The notes: generated by a model from the letters alone, not told the origin. Numbered from the stretch's first letter, positions 33,485-43,175 are shown. The stretch: DNA of 47,394 bases from Candidatus Methylomirabilis sp. (GCF_028716865.1 NZ_JAQUOY010000021.1:1-47394), one strand, 5' to 3'. Program-made: numbers and translations.

Positions 33485-35520
33485 ATACGCTCCGGAGAGC
33501 GATCTCGCCACGAGAGAGCTCAAGCTGGGTAATCGCTCTGCTGCTACTCACGGTGTGCCTGCCTGGGTATTCGGCAGCAGCAGACGGCTTGATCGAGCCT
33601 CTCGGGCTTCACATTCGCGGCGAGGGACCTGAGAAGATAGCTTTGCCTGCCGTCGCTACCCCCTCTCAGAGCTTGGTCGAAAGGGAGGAGGCTCTGAAGG
33701 TTCAGGGGGTAGCTTCGGAGAAGCCGCCATCCCAGCCAACCGCTCAACAGCTTGGCGGAGAATCGAAACCGATACCGGTGGAGGAAGTGTCAAAGGTGGC
33801 CGAACCTCTTACATCCCATTCTGTTGAGCAACAAATTACTGCACCACCCTCAATCTCACCGAAAATCCCGACTGATAACAAGCGGTTATCGTTGGATTTT
33901 AAGGGCGCCGACCTTGATGATCTATTGCGTTTAATCTCTGAGGTCAGTAGCCTGAACATCGTCGCAGCTCATGGCCTGAAGGATCGAAAAGATAGAGATG
34001 TCACTGTGCGTCTGATAAATGTTGAGTGGCGTCAGGCGCTTGATGTCATCCTCCGTGCGAAGGGTCTTAGCTATGAACAGGATGGCAATGTACTCTATGT
34101 GGGTTCAAGAGCTGAGATCCAAAAGGGCAAGGAAGAGCGGGCGAAGGATATCGAGATGGCAGCGCTCAAACAGTTGCGAATCGAGGATGAGAAGCGAAAG
34201 GTCGAGGAGGCGAAGAAAAAAGCTGAAGAAGAGCGAAGGAGGGCTGAAGAGGAGAGACGCAGGATTGAAGAAGAAGAACGGCGTCTTGCGGAGGAGCCCC
34301 CGTGTACCAAGGTGATTCATTTGGCCCATACAAAAGCCCATGACGTGAAAAAGCATCTCAATCGGCTGAAGACACGACTGGGGAACATTGAACTTGACGA
34401 GCAGACAAATACTGTCATTGTGAATGATGTTCAATCTGCCTGCCTCAAGATAGCCGCAGTAGCGAGTGAGCTCGATGTACCGCCAAAAGATCCGTTCGTC
34501 ACCAAGCTGCTGCCGTTTAACTATGCGAAGGCGACCGATCTGAAAACCCATCTCACCGCGCTGAAGACATCCCAGGGAAGCATTGTCATCGATGAACGGT
34601 CGAGCCGAATTATCGTGAAGGACCTCCCGGAGACCGTCGAGAGGATAGAGACCTTTTTGAAGCAGATTGATATTCCAACCCCTCAGGTCCTGATCGAGGC
34701 GAGGATCGTCGAGGCTTCTCGCTCCTTCTCCCAGAGCCTTGGTATTCAATGGGGAGGAGCGGGGATTCCGACGACTGCTGGGAGCAAAACCGGGGTAACG
34801 ACCTTCGGTGGTGGAGGTAGTGCTGGGCCGATTCAATTTCCCGGACTTACGCCGACTTCCAGTACGCCATTTCCTACAACAACCGGAGGTGGCATCCCCT
34901 TCGTCGGGCCGGTACCGCTCGCCTTGAATCTTCCAGCAATTACTTCCGGGGCCAGCCCATTCGTCATTGGAGCGACCATCGGCAGTCTTGCGAATCGGTT
35001 TCTTGTAGGGGTACAGCTTTCCGCGGCGGAGTTAGAGGGGAAGATCAAGACCCTGTCGTCGCCAAGAGTGGCGACCCAGGACAACGAAGAGGCTGAGATC
35101 AAACAAGGAACGCAGGTCCCCTTTACGACGATCGACAGCTCAGGGAGAACGGTTGTCCAGTTTCAGGATGCATTCATCAAGCTCAAAGTGAAGCCACATA
35201 TCACACCAGACGGTCGCGTTTCGATGAAGGTTGAGGCAGAGCGTTCCTTTCCTGGGGAGAAAATTACAGGCGCCTTCGGATTTGTCTTCCCCATCAATAC
35301 TCGCAAGACCACGACCAACATTCTGGTTCAGAACGGCTCAACCGTAGTCATCGGTGGCCTTCTTCAATCAACGGAGTCAATCATCGTAGATCGGGTACCA
35401 TTTTTTGGTCGAATCCCGGGGTTAAGCTGGCTCTTTAAGCGGCAGTCGGTCGGACCCGATGAACGTGTGGAACTTCTGATTTTCCTCACACCATCTGTAC
35501 TTCAGGAGTCTCGGCTTTGA
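33481..35520 (+). CDS. pilQ: Type IV pilus secretin PilQ with unusual N-terminal domains
   Basis: A 679-residue outer-membrane secretin. Order: signal peptide (about 1-33), Pro/Ser-rich linker (36-130), an STN-like domain (134-208, LSLDFKGADLDDLLRLIS), a highly charged Lys/Glu/Arg helix (211-272, repeats of EEERRR type), two tandem NolW-like domains (275-335 and 338-399), and the secretin barrel (400-679, with ARIVEASRSFSQSLGIQWG and VIGGLLQSTES). I see no AMIN domain, which many PilQ proteins use to bind peptidoglycan. The pore passes pilus fibres. The stop overlaps the next start. Confidence 0.93.
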   Translation: MNTLRRAISPRESSSWVIALLLLTVCLPGYSAAADGLIEPLGLHIRGEGPEKIALPAVATPSQSLVEREEALKVQGVASEKPPSQPTAQQLGGESKPIPVEEVSKVAEPLTSHSVEQQITAPPSISPKIPTDNKRLSLDFKGADLDDLLRLISEVSSLNIVAAHGLKDRKDRDVTVRLINVEWRQALDVILRAKGLSYEQDGNVLYVGSRAEIQKGKEERAKDIEMAALKQLRIEDEKRKVEEAKKKAEEERRRAEEERRRIEEEERRLAEEPPCTKVIHLAHTKAHDVKKHLNRLKTRLGNIELDEQTNTVIVNDVQSACLKIAAVASELDVPPKDPFVTKLLPFNYAKATDLKTHLTALKTSQGSIVIDERSSRIIVKDLPETVERIETFLKQIDIPTPQVLIEARIVEASRSFSQSLGIQWGGAGIPTTAGSKTGVTTFGGGGSAGPIQFPGLTPTSSTPFPTTTGGGIPFVGPVPLALNLPAITSGASPFVIGATIGSLANRFLVGVQLSAAELEGKIKTLSSPRVATQDNEEAEIKQGTQVPFTTIDSSGRTVVQFQDAFIKLKVKPHITPDGRVSMKVEAERSFPGEKITGAFGFVFPINTRKTTTNILVQNGSTVVIGGLLQSTESIIVDRVPFFGRIPGLSWLFKRQSVGPDERVELLIFLTPSVLQESRL

Positions 35521-36386
35521 GAGCCGGCTTTTTGACGCACAGACGTCAGTTCCGATTACTGACCCTTTGGCTCCTGCTTGGATTATCCTCCGCCTCAGAT
35601 GCCGAATACCTCATCTACCTCAAGGGCGGGCATTTCATCGTCGCTGATGATTGCACCTTTCCAACCCGCCAAGGGGCTGAAAAGAGTCCAGGGGCGAGCG
35701 AGCAAACGACTCCCGTAGAAGACTGTACGGAGGGGAGGCCAAATGGTCCAATCTTTTGGAGTACGATCAATGGGCATTTCGGAGAGGTGAACGCCGATGA
35801 TGTCTATGCCATCTTCGGGACAAAAAGTCCCCAGTCGATCAAGCGGTTGAGTAACACCACGGATCTGGAAGACTATCTGATTACTAATCGGGGAGAGAGC
35901 TTTGTAAACGCCAAGATTGTTGAAGAGAAGGGCGTTGAAATTCACGGACTGAAGCGAGATGATCTGACCAAGGTCAATAGGCGAGGGGTCATCGAGATTG
36001 CCCCTGAACGCCTGGCGAAGAGTCGGTCGGGAGAGGGGCTTTGTCCCGGGGAATCGATTGACTTTGCGATTAGCGAAGTTGAGTTGGTCGAGGGCCATCT
36101 CCTAGGTGCCATCACTAATCTTTCGAAGGAACCGTGGCTTCCATGGATTGAAGTCGAAGTCCGAGTGAAAGGGCGGTTTTTGGGAAAGTTTGAAATAGAA
36201 GATCGGAACGTTCTAGCTTCTGGTGAGACTATTTCAATGGACTCCGCAACGCCTGGCAGATTCCTCAAAGAGTTGGCCCAGCTTAAGAACGACGAGGCTG
36301 GTGTTCGAGTCTGTTATCGAAAAGTGAAGAAAGCAACAAAAGGACTAACCGCTGAGAAACCGTCCGCTGCGCAGTTCCCGAAGTAA
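35517..36386 (+). CDS. Uncharacterised exported protein downstream of pilQ
   Basis: A 289-residue protein that I do not recognise. TTG 35517 overlaps the pilQ stop and has AGGAG about eight bases upstream. A signal peptide (basic start, LLTLWLLLGLSSASDA) precedes EYLIYLKGGHFIVADDC, a start that resembles small beta domains in surface or pilus-associated proteins. Four cysteines could make two disulfides. The C-terminal half contains the DFAISEVELVEGHLLGAITN stretch, like the FxxG-type beta sandwich in DUF3426/FxLYD proteins. Translational coupling to pilQ suggests a pilus-related task, but this is inference. Confidence 0.7.
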   Translation: MRAGFLTHRRQFRLLTLWLLLGLSSASDAEYLIYLKGGHFIVADDCTFPTRQGAEKSPGASEQTTPVEDCTEGRPNGPIFWSTINGHFGEVNADDVYAIFGTKSPQSIKRLSNTTDLEDYLITNRGESFVNAKIVEEKGVEIHGLKRDDLTKVNRRGVIEIAPERLAKSRSGEGLCPGESIDFAISEVELVEGHLLGAITNLSKEPWLPWIEVEVRVKGRFLGKFEIEDRNVLASGETISMDSATPGRFLKELAQLKNDEAGVRVCYRKVKKATKGLTAEKPSAAQFPK

Positions 36387-36518
36387 GCACTGGCCACCAA
36401 AGATCCTTTCCTGCAAGCGGATCACCCCTTATCCTCCATGCAAAGCGCTTAGCGTCTAGGTTTTCCTCTTTTTTCCACTCAGCAGTTGGGGTAAAATGCA
36501 GAGCGAAAAGGAATATCT

Positions 36519-37331
36519 GTGAATGGACTAAAGAAGTCTGCGCCCCCGATCGCCTGGGTTCTCACTGTGGTGACCGGGATCTTACTGAGCTTGTCTCTCA
36601 GCGGCGCACCCGACCTCATGGCCGACGGTGGGTCGATGATCCTCTCGTTGGGTGATGACTCTTACGTTACTTGGTCGGAAGTAGAGGCGAGGACCGGTGC
36701 GGCCGTCAGGAGAGAGCTTGAAGATCTTCCCTTGACCGATTTCTCGGTCATTATTCTGTCGAACGTAAGCTACGCGAGCCTTCCAGCGGCTGTGCGGGAT
36801 GGGCTTTCGGAATATCTCGCACATGGAGGTACACTGCTGGTTACGGGCGGAAAACAGTCGTACGGCAGTGGAGGGTATGTCGGCACTGAGCTGGCTGAGC
36901 TTTTGCCGCTCAAGCCGTCGCGGGATGACTTCGGTTACAATCCATATGGCCCGACTCTTCTTCTTCAGCCCAGGCACCCGATACTTCAAGGGGTTGCGCT
37001 TCCGCCCATGGGATATTTTAATGAGCTTGAGTTAAACAGCAGTGCGGTGGAAATCGCCCAGTATCGTAAGGGATCTAAGGCCGCTTTTACTGGTGGGGGG
37101 GACCCCGGCGGGGGGGAAATTGGAGGGGGCGGACGACGGCCGATGCCGCTGATTGCAGAGAAGAGCGTGGGGCAAGGCACAATCCTGGCGATTGCCATGG
37201 ATATGGCCCTATCCCTGGACAAGGATACATGGCAGGACCGGGATCGCTTCGCGCAAAATTGCGTCGCGTATCTGCTGCAGCGCTCCAGGATCGAGTCTGT
37301 CACGCTGCCGAAGGAACCGGTGGCAAAGTGA
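36519..37331 (+). CDS. Exported class I amidotransferase-like protein (GATase1-like)
   Basis: A 270-residue protein with a signal peptide or anchor (about 13-35). It carries the pattern [13 protein letters not shown], a [20 protein letters not shown] loop and [19 protein letters not shown], which match the glutamine-amidotransferase-like proteins of PF07090 type found near VWA-domain proteins. No catalytic cysteine follows the usual elbow, so enzyme activity is unlikely. A Gly-rich loop ([17 protein letters not shown]) is encoded by runs of G that could slip. GTG start with AAGGA seven bases upstream. The stop lies four bases before aroC. Confidence 0.72.
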   Translation: MNGLKKSAPPIAWVLTVVTGILLSLSLSGAPDLMADGGSMILSLGDDSYVTWSEVEARTGAAVRRELEDLPLTDFSVIILSNVSYASLPAAVRDGLSEYLAHGGTLLVTGGKQSYGSGGYVGTELAELLPLKPSRDDFGYNPYGPTLLLQPRHPILQGVALPPMGYFNELELNSSAVEIAQYRKGSKAAFTGGGDPGGGEIGGGGRRPMPLIAEKSVGQGTILAIAMDMALSLDKDTWQDRDRFAQNCVAYLLQRSRIESVTLPKEPVAK

Positions 37332-37335
37332 TGGC

Positions 37336-38499
37336 ATGTTGCGCTATCTGACCGCGGGCGAGTCTCACGGCCCGATGCTGACGACGATCCTGGAGGGTAT
37401 CCCGGCGAATCTTCCGCTTGCCGCCGAGGAGATCACGCGTGAGCTCGTAAGAAGGCAGCAGGGGTACGGACGCGGGGGCAGGATGCGCATCGAAAAGGAC
37501 GAGGCCAACATTGTGGGCGGCGTCCGTCACGGTCTGACCATGGGTGGACCGATTGCAATCCTGATCGCGAACCGCGATTGGGAAAACTGGAAGCTCACGA
37601 TGGATCCAACGCCGACGGGGAGGGAGACTGATCCAAAAGGGCCTGTCACTCGTCCAAGACCGGGACACGCGGATTTAGCCGGAGCACTCAAGTACGGGCA
37701 GCACGATATCCGCAATGTGCTGGAGCGGGCCAGCGCCAGGGAGACGACTGCCCGTGTGGCTGTCGGGGCCGTCTGCAGGCGTTTGCTGCGACAGTTCGGC
37801 ATTGAGGTGTTCAGTCATGTCGTTGAGATCGGTTCTGTTGGCGCCAAGACCGATGGCCTCTCGTTTTCGGAGATCCGAGAGCGTGCCGAACTCTCCCCCG
37901 TACGGTGCGCCGATCAGCAGGCTGGCGAGGCGATGATGCGACAGATCGACGAGGCGAAGAGCCGCGGTACGAGCCTCGGAGGCGTGTTCGAGGTGGTGGC
38001 GCTCAATCCGCCGGTTGGACTTGGCAGTTATGTCCATTGGGACCGTAAGCTCGACGGGCGGCTTGCCCAGGCGATTATGAGCATCCAGGCAATCAAAGGC
38101 GTGGAGATTGGTCTTGGGTTCGAGGGTGCCCGACGATTCGGGTTCGAGGCCCATGATGAGATCTTCTACGAGGATAGTCGCTTTATGCGGAGAACCAACC
38201 GTGCCGGTGGGCTGGAGGGGGGGATGTCGAACGGCGAGCCGATTCTCGTGCGGGGCGCGATGAAGCCGATCGCCACACAGTACGCCCCGATGGCCTCGGT
38301 GGACCTCCGCACGAAAGAGCCGTTTCAGGCGAGCATCGAGCGATCGGATATCTGTGCTGTTCCCGCCGCCGGCGTGATTGGGGAGGCGGTCGTTGCCTTC
38401 GAGCTCGCTCAGGCGTTCACGGAAAAGTTCGGCGGCGACAGCCTGGAGGAGATGGCACGCAATTACCAGGGCTATCTTACGTCGATTCACGAACGCTGA
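37336..38499 (+). CDS. aroC: Chorismate synthase
   Basis: A 387-residue enzyme that converts EPSP to chorismate with reduced FMN. The start [21 protein letters not shown] is conserved; [57 protein letters not shown] and GGMSNGEPI follow. A frame open from 37153 was rejected because ATG 37336 gives the family start and length. It is the first of the aro block and supplies the substrate of TrpE upstream. Confidence 0.97.
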   Translation: MLRYLTAGESHGPMLTTILEGIPANLPLAAEEITRELVRRQQGYGRGGRMRIEKDEANIVGGVRHGLTMGGPIAILIANRDWENWKLTMDPTPTGRETDPKGPVTRPRPGHADLAGALKYGQHDIRNVLERASARETTARVAVGAVCRRLLRQFGIEVFSHVVEIGSVGAKTDGLSFSEIRERAELSPVRCADQQAGEAMMRQIDEAKSRGTSLGGVFEVVALNPPVGLGSYVHWDRKLDGRLAQAIMSIQAIKGVEIGLGFEGARRFGFEAHDEIFYEDSRFMRRTNRAGGLEGGMSNGEPILVRGAMKPIATQYAPMASVDLRTKEPFQASIERSDICAVPAAGVIGEAVVAFELAQAFTEKFGGDSLEEMARNYQGYLTSIHER

Positions 38500-38500
38500 C

Positions 38501-39031
38501 ATGAAGATTGTACTGACCGGATTCATGGGGACAGGAAAGAGTGTAGTGGGGCGCCGTCTGGCCGAACGGCTTGCCCTGCCCTTCATCGATCTGGACAACG
38601 CCATTGAAGCGGCGGCGGAGATGACGATTTCAGAGATCTTTGCCTCGGAGGGGGAGTCCGGCTTCAGACGGAGGGAACGAGAGTTGATTGCGAGCGTGGC
38701 GAATCACACGAACTGCGTGATTGCCACCGGCGGTGGCGCAATACTTGACCCTGAGAATGCCCGGAACCTCAGAGCGGGCTCAGTCCTCGTCTGTCTTGTC
38801 GCCGAGCCGACCGTTATCTTGGAGCGGCTGGGGGCCGATGCCGGCCGTCCTCTTTTACGGAGTCCGGATCGGCTTGCCAGAATCCGTGAGCTTCTGTTGC
38901 AGCGTGGCCCCGCCTATTCCCAGGCGGATCTCTCCATTGAAACGAGCGGGACTGATGTGGAGGAGATCGTCGATCGGATCGTTCAGCATGTTGGCCTGGA
39001 GGCGGCCGGAAGCGTCGATACAGGGCGATGA
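38501..39031 (+). CDS. aroK: Shikimate kinase
   Basis: A 176-residue P-loop kinase. It begins MKIVLTGFMGTGKSVVGRRLAERL (Walker A GTGKS), has the shikimate-binding DLDNAIE and FRRRERELI, the conserved TGGGAIL, and the lid RPLLRSPDRLARI. The open frame from 38378 was trimmed: ATG 38501 lies one base after the aroC stop and starts the fold correctly. It overlaps aroB by four bases. Confidence 0.95.
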   Translation: MKIVLTGFMGTGKSVVGRRLAERLALPFIDLDNAIEAAAEMTISEIFASEGESGFRRRERELIASVANHTNCVIATGGGAILDPENARNLRAGSVLVCLVAEPTVILERLGADAGRPLLRSPDRLARIRELLLQRGPAYSQADLSIETSGTDVEEIVDRIVQHVGLEAAGSVDTGR

Positions 39032-40122
39032 AGAGTGGAGCCAGGGTTCCCGTGACGCTCGGCAGTAGAAGCTACCAGATTGCCGTCGGCAATGGGCTCC
39101 TGAAGCAACTGGGCGCCCTGTGCGATGAACTGCTCCTGAGCAGGCGAGTGATGATCGTCACAAACCCTGCCGTCGGTCGCCTTTACGGAGCCAAGGCTGC
39201 GGTCTCGCTCCGACGGGCCGGATTCCAGGTGGGGACTACAGAAATTCCGGCGGGGGAGCGGGCGAAGTCATTGCGCCGCGCGGCCGGCCTGTATCAGGCC
39301 TTTTTACAGAACCGGATGGATCGCCGCTCTGCCGTGGTCGCCTTGGGCGGTGGGGTGATCGGCGATCTGGCAGGATATGCGGCCGCGACCTTCCTGCGAG
39401 GCCTTCCGTTGATTCAGGTTCCGACCACTCTCCTGGCCCAGGTGGACAGTAGCGTCGGCGGAAAGGTTGCCGTCAATCTTCCCGCGGGGAAGAATCTGGT
39501 CGGCGCCTTTTATCAGCCGTCGTTGGTCGTGGCTGATGTCCTGACGCTCCGGTCGCTGCCGCCGCGACAGATGCGAGCGGGACTGGCCGAGGTGGTCAAA
39601 TACGGCATGATCGCCGATCGAGAGCTCTTCGCGTATGTTGAAATGCATCTCGATTCAATCCTCCGCGCAGAGGAAGAGCCCCTGACCCATCTCGTGACTC
39701 GCTCATGCGCGATCAAGGCGCACGTCGTCGAACAGGATGAACGAGAGGAGGGGATGCGCGCAATTCTCAACTTCGGGCACACTGTGGGTCACGCCCTTGA
39801 GACTGCCGCCGGATACCAACGGCTTCTTCACGGTGAGGCGATAGCAATCGGCATGATGGTGGCAACAATGCTTTCGGTGAACCGAGGCCTTTGCGAACGC
39901 GAAGAGCTGGATCGGCTGCGTACGCTCCTGGTGAGAATTGGGCTACCGACAAGGGCATCAGTGAATCAGTCAAGTTTTTTACAAACGATACGTTATGACA
40001 AGAAGGTGAGGAATCAGATGATCTATTTCGTCTTAACAAAAGGGATCGGCCATGCCATGTTGGCGGCCATTTCGGATCCCGGTGAGCTGAGGGCGGCAAT
40101 CAGTGCGGCGTGGAGCCTGTGA
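39028..40122 (+). CDS. aroB: 3-dehydroquinate synthase
   Basis: A 364-residue NAD- and zinc-dependent enzyme that makes dehydroquinate from DAHP. Seen: IPAGERAKSLRRAAGLY, VALGGGVIGDLAGYAAATFLRG, VPTTLLAQVDSSVGGKVAVNLPAGKNLVG, and the zinc ligands in the NFGHTVGHALE and LLHGEAIAIGM region. ATGA overlap with aroK. Its stop precedes the aroQ ATG by one base. Confidence 0.96.
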   Translation: MKSGARVPVTLGSRSYQIAVGNGLLKQLGALCDELLLSRRVMIVTNPAVGRLYGAKAAVSLRRAGFQVGTTEIPAGERAKSLRRAAGLYQAFLQNRMDRRSAVVALGGGVIGDLAGYAAATFLRGLPLIQVPTTLLAQVDSSVGGKVAVNLPAGKNLVGAFYQPSLVVADVLTLRSLPPRQMRAGLAEVVKYGMIADRELFAYVEMHLDSILRAEEEPLTHLVTRSCAIKAHVVEQDEREEGMRAILNFGHTVGHALETAAGYQRLLHGEAIAIGMMVATMLSVNRGLCEREELDRLRTLLVRIGLPTRASVNQSSFLQTIRYDKKVRNQMIYFVLTKGIGHAMLAAISDPGELRAAISAAWSL

Positions 40123-40123
40123 G

Positions 40124-40594
40124 ATGGGTGATACGAAACGCGATTTGGGAAGACGGATCCTGGTGTTGAACGGCCCGAATTTGAACCTGTTGGGCCGGCG
40201 TGAACCGGACCAGTATGGCCATTCGACGTTGAAAGAGATCGAGGATGATCTCAGGGCCTATGCCGCCTCACGATCGGCCGAGATCCGCTTCGTTCAATCA
40301 AATCATGAAGGCGAGCTCATCGACGTCATCCATAAGGCCATCGGATGGGCTGATGCCATAATTGTCAACGCAGCCGGATTAACCCATTCCAGCGTGGGAC
40401 TGCGTGATGCGATCATTGCCGCGGCCATTCCGACGGTGGAGGTGCATCTGTCGAACATCTATCGCCGCGAAGAGTTTCGCCATCGCTCCTTGATTGCCGA
40501 CGTTGTCATTGGACAGATCGCAGGCTTCGGTGCCTTTAGCTATCTGCTCGGGCTCGAGGCCGCCCTTCACTTGCTTGACAAAAAGGGATCATGA
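40124..40594 (+). CDS. aroQ: Type II 3-dehydroquinate dehydratase
   Basis: A 156-residue type II dehydroquinase. The start ILVLNGPNLNLLGRREPDQYG holds the catalytic arginine and tyrosine region; QSNHEGELIDVIH, INAAGLTHSSVGLRDA and EVHLSNIYRREEFRH complete the family pattern. ATG 40124 with GGAG eight bases upstream was preferred to the frame start at 40103. With aroB, aroK and aroC it gives four of seven shikimate steps; aroE, aroA and aroG are not in view. Confidence 0.95.
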   Translation: MGDTKRDLGRRILVLNGPNLNLLGRREPDQYGHSTLKEIEDDLRAYAASRSAEIRFVQSNHEGELIDVIHKAIGWADAIIVNAAGLTHSSVGLRDAIIAAAIPTVEVHLSNIYRREEFRHRSLIADVVIGQIAGFGAFSYLLGLEAALHLLDKKGS

Positions 40595-40636
40595 GATGAA
40601 TACTCAGATCTCGCTTACTTATGGAGACAAGAAAAG

Positions 40637-41197
40637 ATGATGATTTCAGGAGGAGATCTTCGCCCTGGGGTGAAGGTCGAACTGGACGGAACCCCATACG
40701 TCGTGACCGACTTTCAGTGGGTCAAGCCCGGCAAGGGCGGCGCCTTCATGCGTACGAAGCTGAAGAATATGAAGACCGGCGCCATTATCGATCGGACGTT
40801 CAGAACCGAGGAAAAGCTTCCGAAGGCGGAGGTGGACGATCGGAAGGTACAATTCCTCTACCATGACGGTGATGCCTATCACTTCATGGACACGGAGAGT
40901 TTCGATCAGTTCACAATGGACGAGAAACAGCTCGGGGAGAGCAGTGGCTTCCTCAAGGACGGGATGGTCATTTCAGTCCTGTTGTATCGCGGTGAACCCG
41001 TCGAGGTGATGCTTCCAACCTTTGTCGAACTCAGGGTAGTCGAGACCGACCCCGGCTTCCGTGGCGACACCGCCTCCGGTGGCTCCAAGCCGGCGACGCT
41101 CGAGACAGGTGCCATAATTCAGGTACCGTTGTTCATTAACGTCGACGACCTCCTTCGCGTCGATACGCGTACCGGATCCTATGTGGAGCGAGCCTAA
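40637..41197 (+). CDS. efp: Translation elongation factor P
   Basis: A 186-residue EF-P that relieves ribosome stalling at polyproline. The N-terminal KOW-like domain has the modifiable lysine loop WVKPGKGGAFMRTKLKNM; central OB domain with KVQFLYHDGDAYHFMDTESFDQF; C-terminal OB domain ending IQVPLFINVDDLLRVDTRTGSYVERA. The aroQ-efp neighbourhood is common in Gram-negative lineages. Pro-rich proteins in this window (Tyr/Pro-rich secreted proteins, PilP) would be natural clients. Confidence 0.97.
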   Translation: MMISGGDLRPGVKVELDGTPYVVTDFQWVKPGKGGAFMRTKLKNMKTGAIIDRTFRTEEKLPKAEVDDRKVQFLYHDGDAYHFMDTESFDQFTMDEKQLGESSGFLKDGMVISVLLYRGEPVEVMLPTFVELRVVETDPGFRGDTASGGSKPATLETGAIIQVPLFINVDDLLRVDTRTGSYVERA

Positions 41198-41265
41198 AAA
41201 CCGCCCCATTCACAATCAGCTAATGGCTGACAGCTTCACGGCTCATTTCTTACCGAGACAGTTCC

Positions 41266-41907
41266 TTGATTCCCTGGCAAGCATGCCGCTTGTGCGTCAT
41301 CACCGATCGTGAGTTGCGACGTGGGCTAAGCCACGTTGAAATAGCGATGCAAGCCGTAAAAGGTGGCGCATCGATGATCCAGCTTCGGGACAAGGCAGCC
41401 GGACCGCGTCAGCTTCTGTACGAGGCTCGCCAAATTACCCAACTGTGTCGAGAGCACGGGGTTGCCTTCATTGTGAATGACAGGCTCGATCTGGCGCTCG
41501 CGGCCGATGCCGACGGTATCCACCTTGGACAGGATGACCTGCCTCCATGGAAGGCCCGCGCGCTCCTGGGGACAGGCAAGATCCTGGGGGTTTCGACTCA
41601 CTCCATTGAACAGGCCCTCAGGGCCGCAGAACAGGGGGCCGATTATCTCGGCATCGGGCCGGTCTTCGCGACAGCCACGAAAGCGACCGGGTGCGAGCCG
41701 GTTGGCTGCGACACGATTCGACAACTGCGGGCCAGGCTCCCTCTCCCGATCGTGGGCATCGGTGGCATTAGCTTGAGTAACGTCGGAGAGGTCATTCGAG
41801 CCGGGGCCACCGGGGTCGCGGTGATCTCGGCAATCGTCAGCGCTAATGACATCACGGCTGCTACCGTCGCCTTTACGATAGCGATTCAGCAAGCGGAAGG
41901 TCATTGA
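41266..41907 (+). CDS. thiE: Thiamine-phosphate synthase
   Basis: A 213-residue TIM-barrel enzyme that joins HMP-PP and thiazole phosphate to thiamine phosphate. Seen: LCVITDREL, VKGGASMIQLRDK, FIVNDRLDLALAADADGIHLGQDDLPP and IGPVFATATKATGCEPVG. The TTG start at 41266 has a weak ribosome site. It lies alone behind efp; no other thi gene and no TPP riboswitch is visible in the short space upstream. Confidence 0.93.
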   Translation: MIPWQACRLCVITDRELRRGLSHVEIAMQAVKGGASMIQLRDKAAGPRQLLYEARQITQLCREHGVAFIVNDRLDLALAADADGIHLGQDDLPPWKARALLGTGKILGVSTHSIEQALRAAEQGADYLGIGPVFATATKATGCEPVGCDTIRQLRARLPLPIVGIGGISLSNVGEVIRAGATGVAVISAIVSANDITAATVAFTIAIQQAEGH

Positions 41908-42038
41908 CAGCCCTTTCCCGTTATTTCTAGAGTCAACATTATGGTTACGCTTCTAAGTACTTGTTAAAATAGTGTTGAATGAAATGCGTATCCGTTGAGC
42001 GAAATTGTGTTGCCACTACTTCGACCAAGGAGGGGATG

Positions 42039-43151
42039 ATGGGACGGCCGTGGTTGTCGCTGTGGAAGGCTCTCGCATTTATCATCCTCGTCGCCGCGAA
42101 CGCCCATGCGGGCAGTACCATAAAGGTCGGGGTAGCCGGTCCGCTGACAGGCGATCAGGCCACCTTAGGACAGGAACTGAAGAACGGCGCTATCATTGCC
42201 GCGGAGGAGTGGAATGCCAAGGGAGGTCTTTTCGGACAACAGATCGAGATCGTCTGGGGTGACGACCAACACGATCCCAAGCAGGCCGTTGCAGTCGCCA
42301 ATAAGTTCGTGAATGAAGGGGTCGTCGGGGTGATCGGCCATTTCAACAGTAGTTGCTCGATTCCGGCCTCCACCATCTATCGTGACGGTAAGGTCGTCCA
42401 ACTCACCCCCGCCTCAACCAACCCCTTGTTCACTGAGCGCGGCCTGTGGAACGTCTTCCGCGTGTGCGGCAGAGACGATCAGCAGGGGAGCGTGGCAGCC
42501 AACTTCATCCTGAGGAAGCTGAAGAAAAGGAAAGTCGCCGTACTGCACGACAAGACGACCTATGGACAGGGGCTGGCCGATGAAACCGTCAAGGCGCTTG
42601 AGCAGGGCAAGATCAAGCCTGTCTACCACGGCGGCATCACACAGGGAGAAAAAGACTACCGACCGGTTCTGACGGCAATCAGACAGAGCGACCCCGAAGT
42701 CCTCTTCTACGGCGGCATCTATCCCGAGGCCATCATGCTCACGAAGCAGATGCGCGAGCTGGGGATGAAGACAATTTTTATCAGCGGCGACGGCGTCTGG
42801 GCCAAGGAGTTTACCGGCATTGCCGGCAAGGCTGCGGAGGGCGCCTTTATCACGTTTACTCCTGACCAAACGAAAATCAAGGAAGCCCAGGGAGTCATCA
42901 AGCGACACAAAGAAAAGTTCGGCGCTGAGGTAGGGGCCTACACCGTGTATAGCTATGTGGCTGCCACTCTCCTTTTTGAAGCGATTGCCGCGACCCGATC
43001 TACTGATAGCGTCGCGATCGCGGAGCATATCAGGAAGACGAAGTGGAAAACCGCCCTCGGACCGATCCAGTTCGACAAGAAGGGCGACGTGCTGGTGTCG
43101 CCTTACGTAGTGTGGGAGGTGAGGGGCGGGAAGTTCGTGGAAATCCAGTAG
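42039..43151 (+). CDS. livK: Periplasmic branched-chain amino acid-type binding protein
   Basis: A 370-residue class I periplasmic binding protein. A signal peptide ends near ANAHAG. The mature start STIKVGVAGPLTGDQATLGQ is typical, as is GGLFGQQIEIVWGDDQHDPKQAVAVANKFVNEGVVGVIGHFNSS in pieces. The ligand-contacting serines are in the FNSSCSIPASTIY region. ATG 42039 was chosen because AAGGAGG is five bases ahead; the open frame begins earlier. Ligands of this family include Leu/Ile/Val, other amino acids, urea and aromatic acids; the exact one is unknown. Confidence 0.92.
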   Translation: MGRPWLSLWKALAFIILVAANAHAGSTIKVGVAGPLTGDQATLGQELKNGAIIAAEEWNAKGGLFGQQIEIVWGDDQHDPKQAVAVANKFVNEGVVGVIGHFNSSCSIPASTIYRDGKVVQLTPASTNPLFTERGLWNVFRVCGRDDQQGSVAANFILRKLKKRKVAVLHDKTTYGQGLADETVKALEQGKIKPVYHGGITQGEKDYRPVLTAIRQSDPEVLFYGGIYPEAIMLTKQMRELGMKTIFISGDGVWAKEFTGIAGKAAEGAFITFTPDQTKIKEAQGVIKRHKEKFGAEVGAYTVYSYVAATLLFEAIAATRSTDSVAIAEHIRKTKWKTALGPIQFDKKGDVLVSPYVVWEVRGGKFVEIQ

Positions 43152-43175
43152 GCGGGAGATTACTTATAAGGTGAG

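Noticed and set aside
37675-38604. 309-codon open frame opposite aroC
   Set aside because: Complementary shadow of the well-conserved chorismate synthase.
41942-41970. TAAAAT -10-like box before livK
   Set aside because: The base six positions at proper spacing (TGGTTA) match the -35 at only three places; not convincing.
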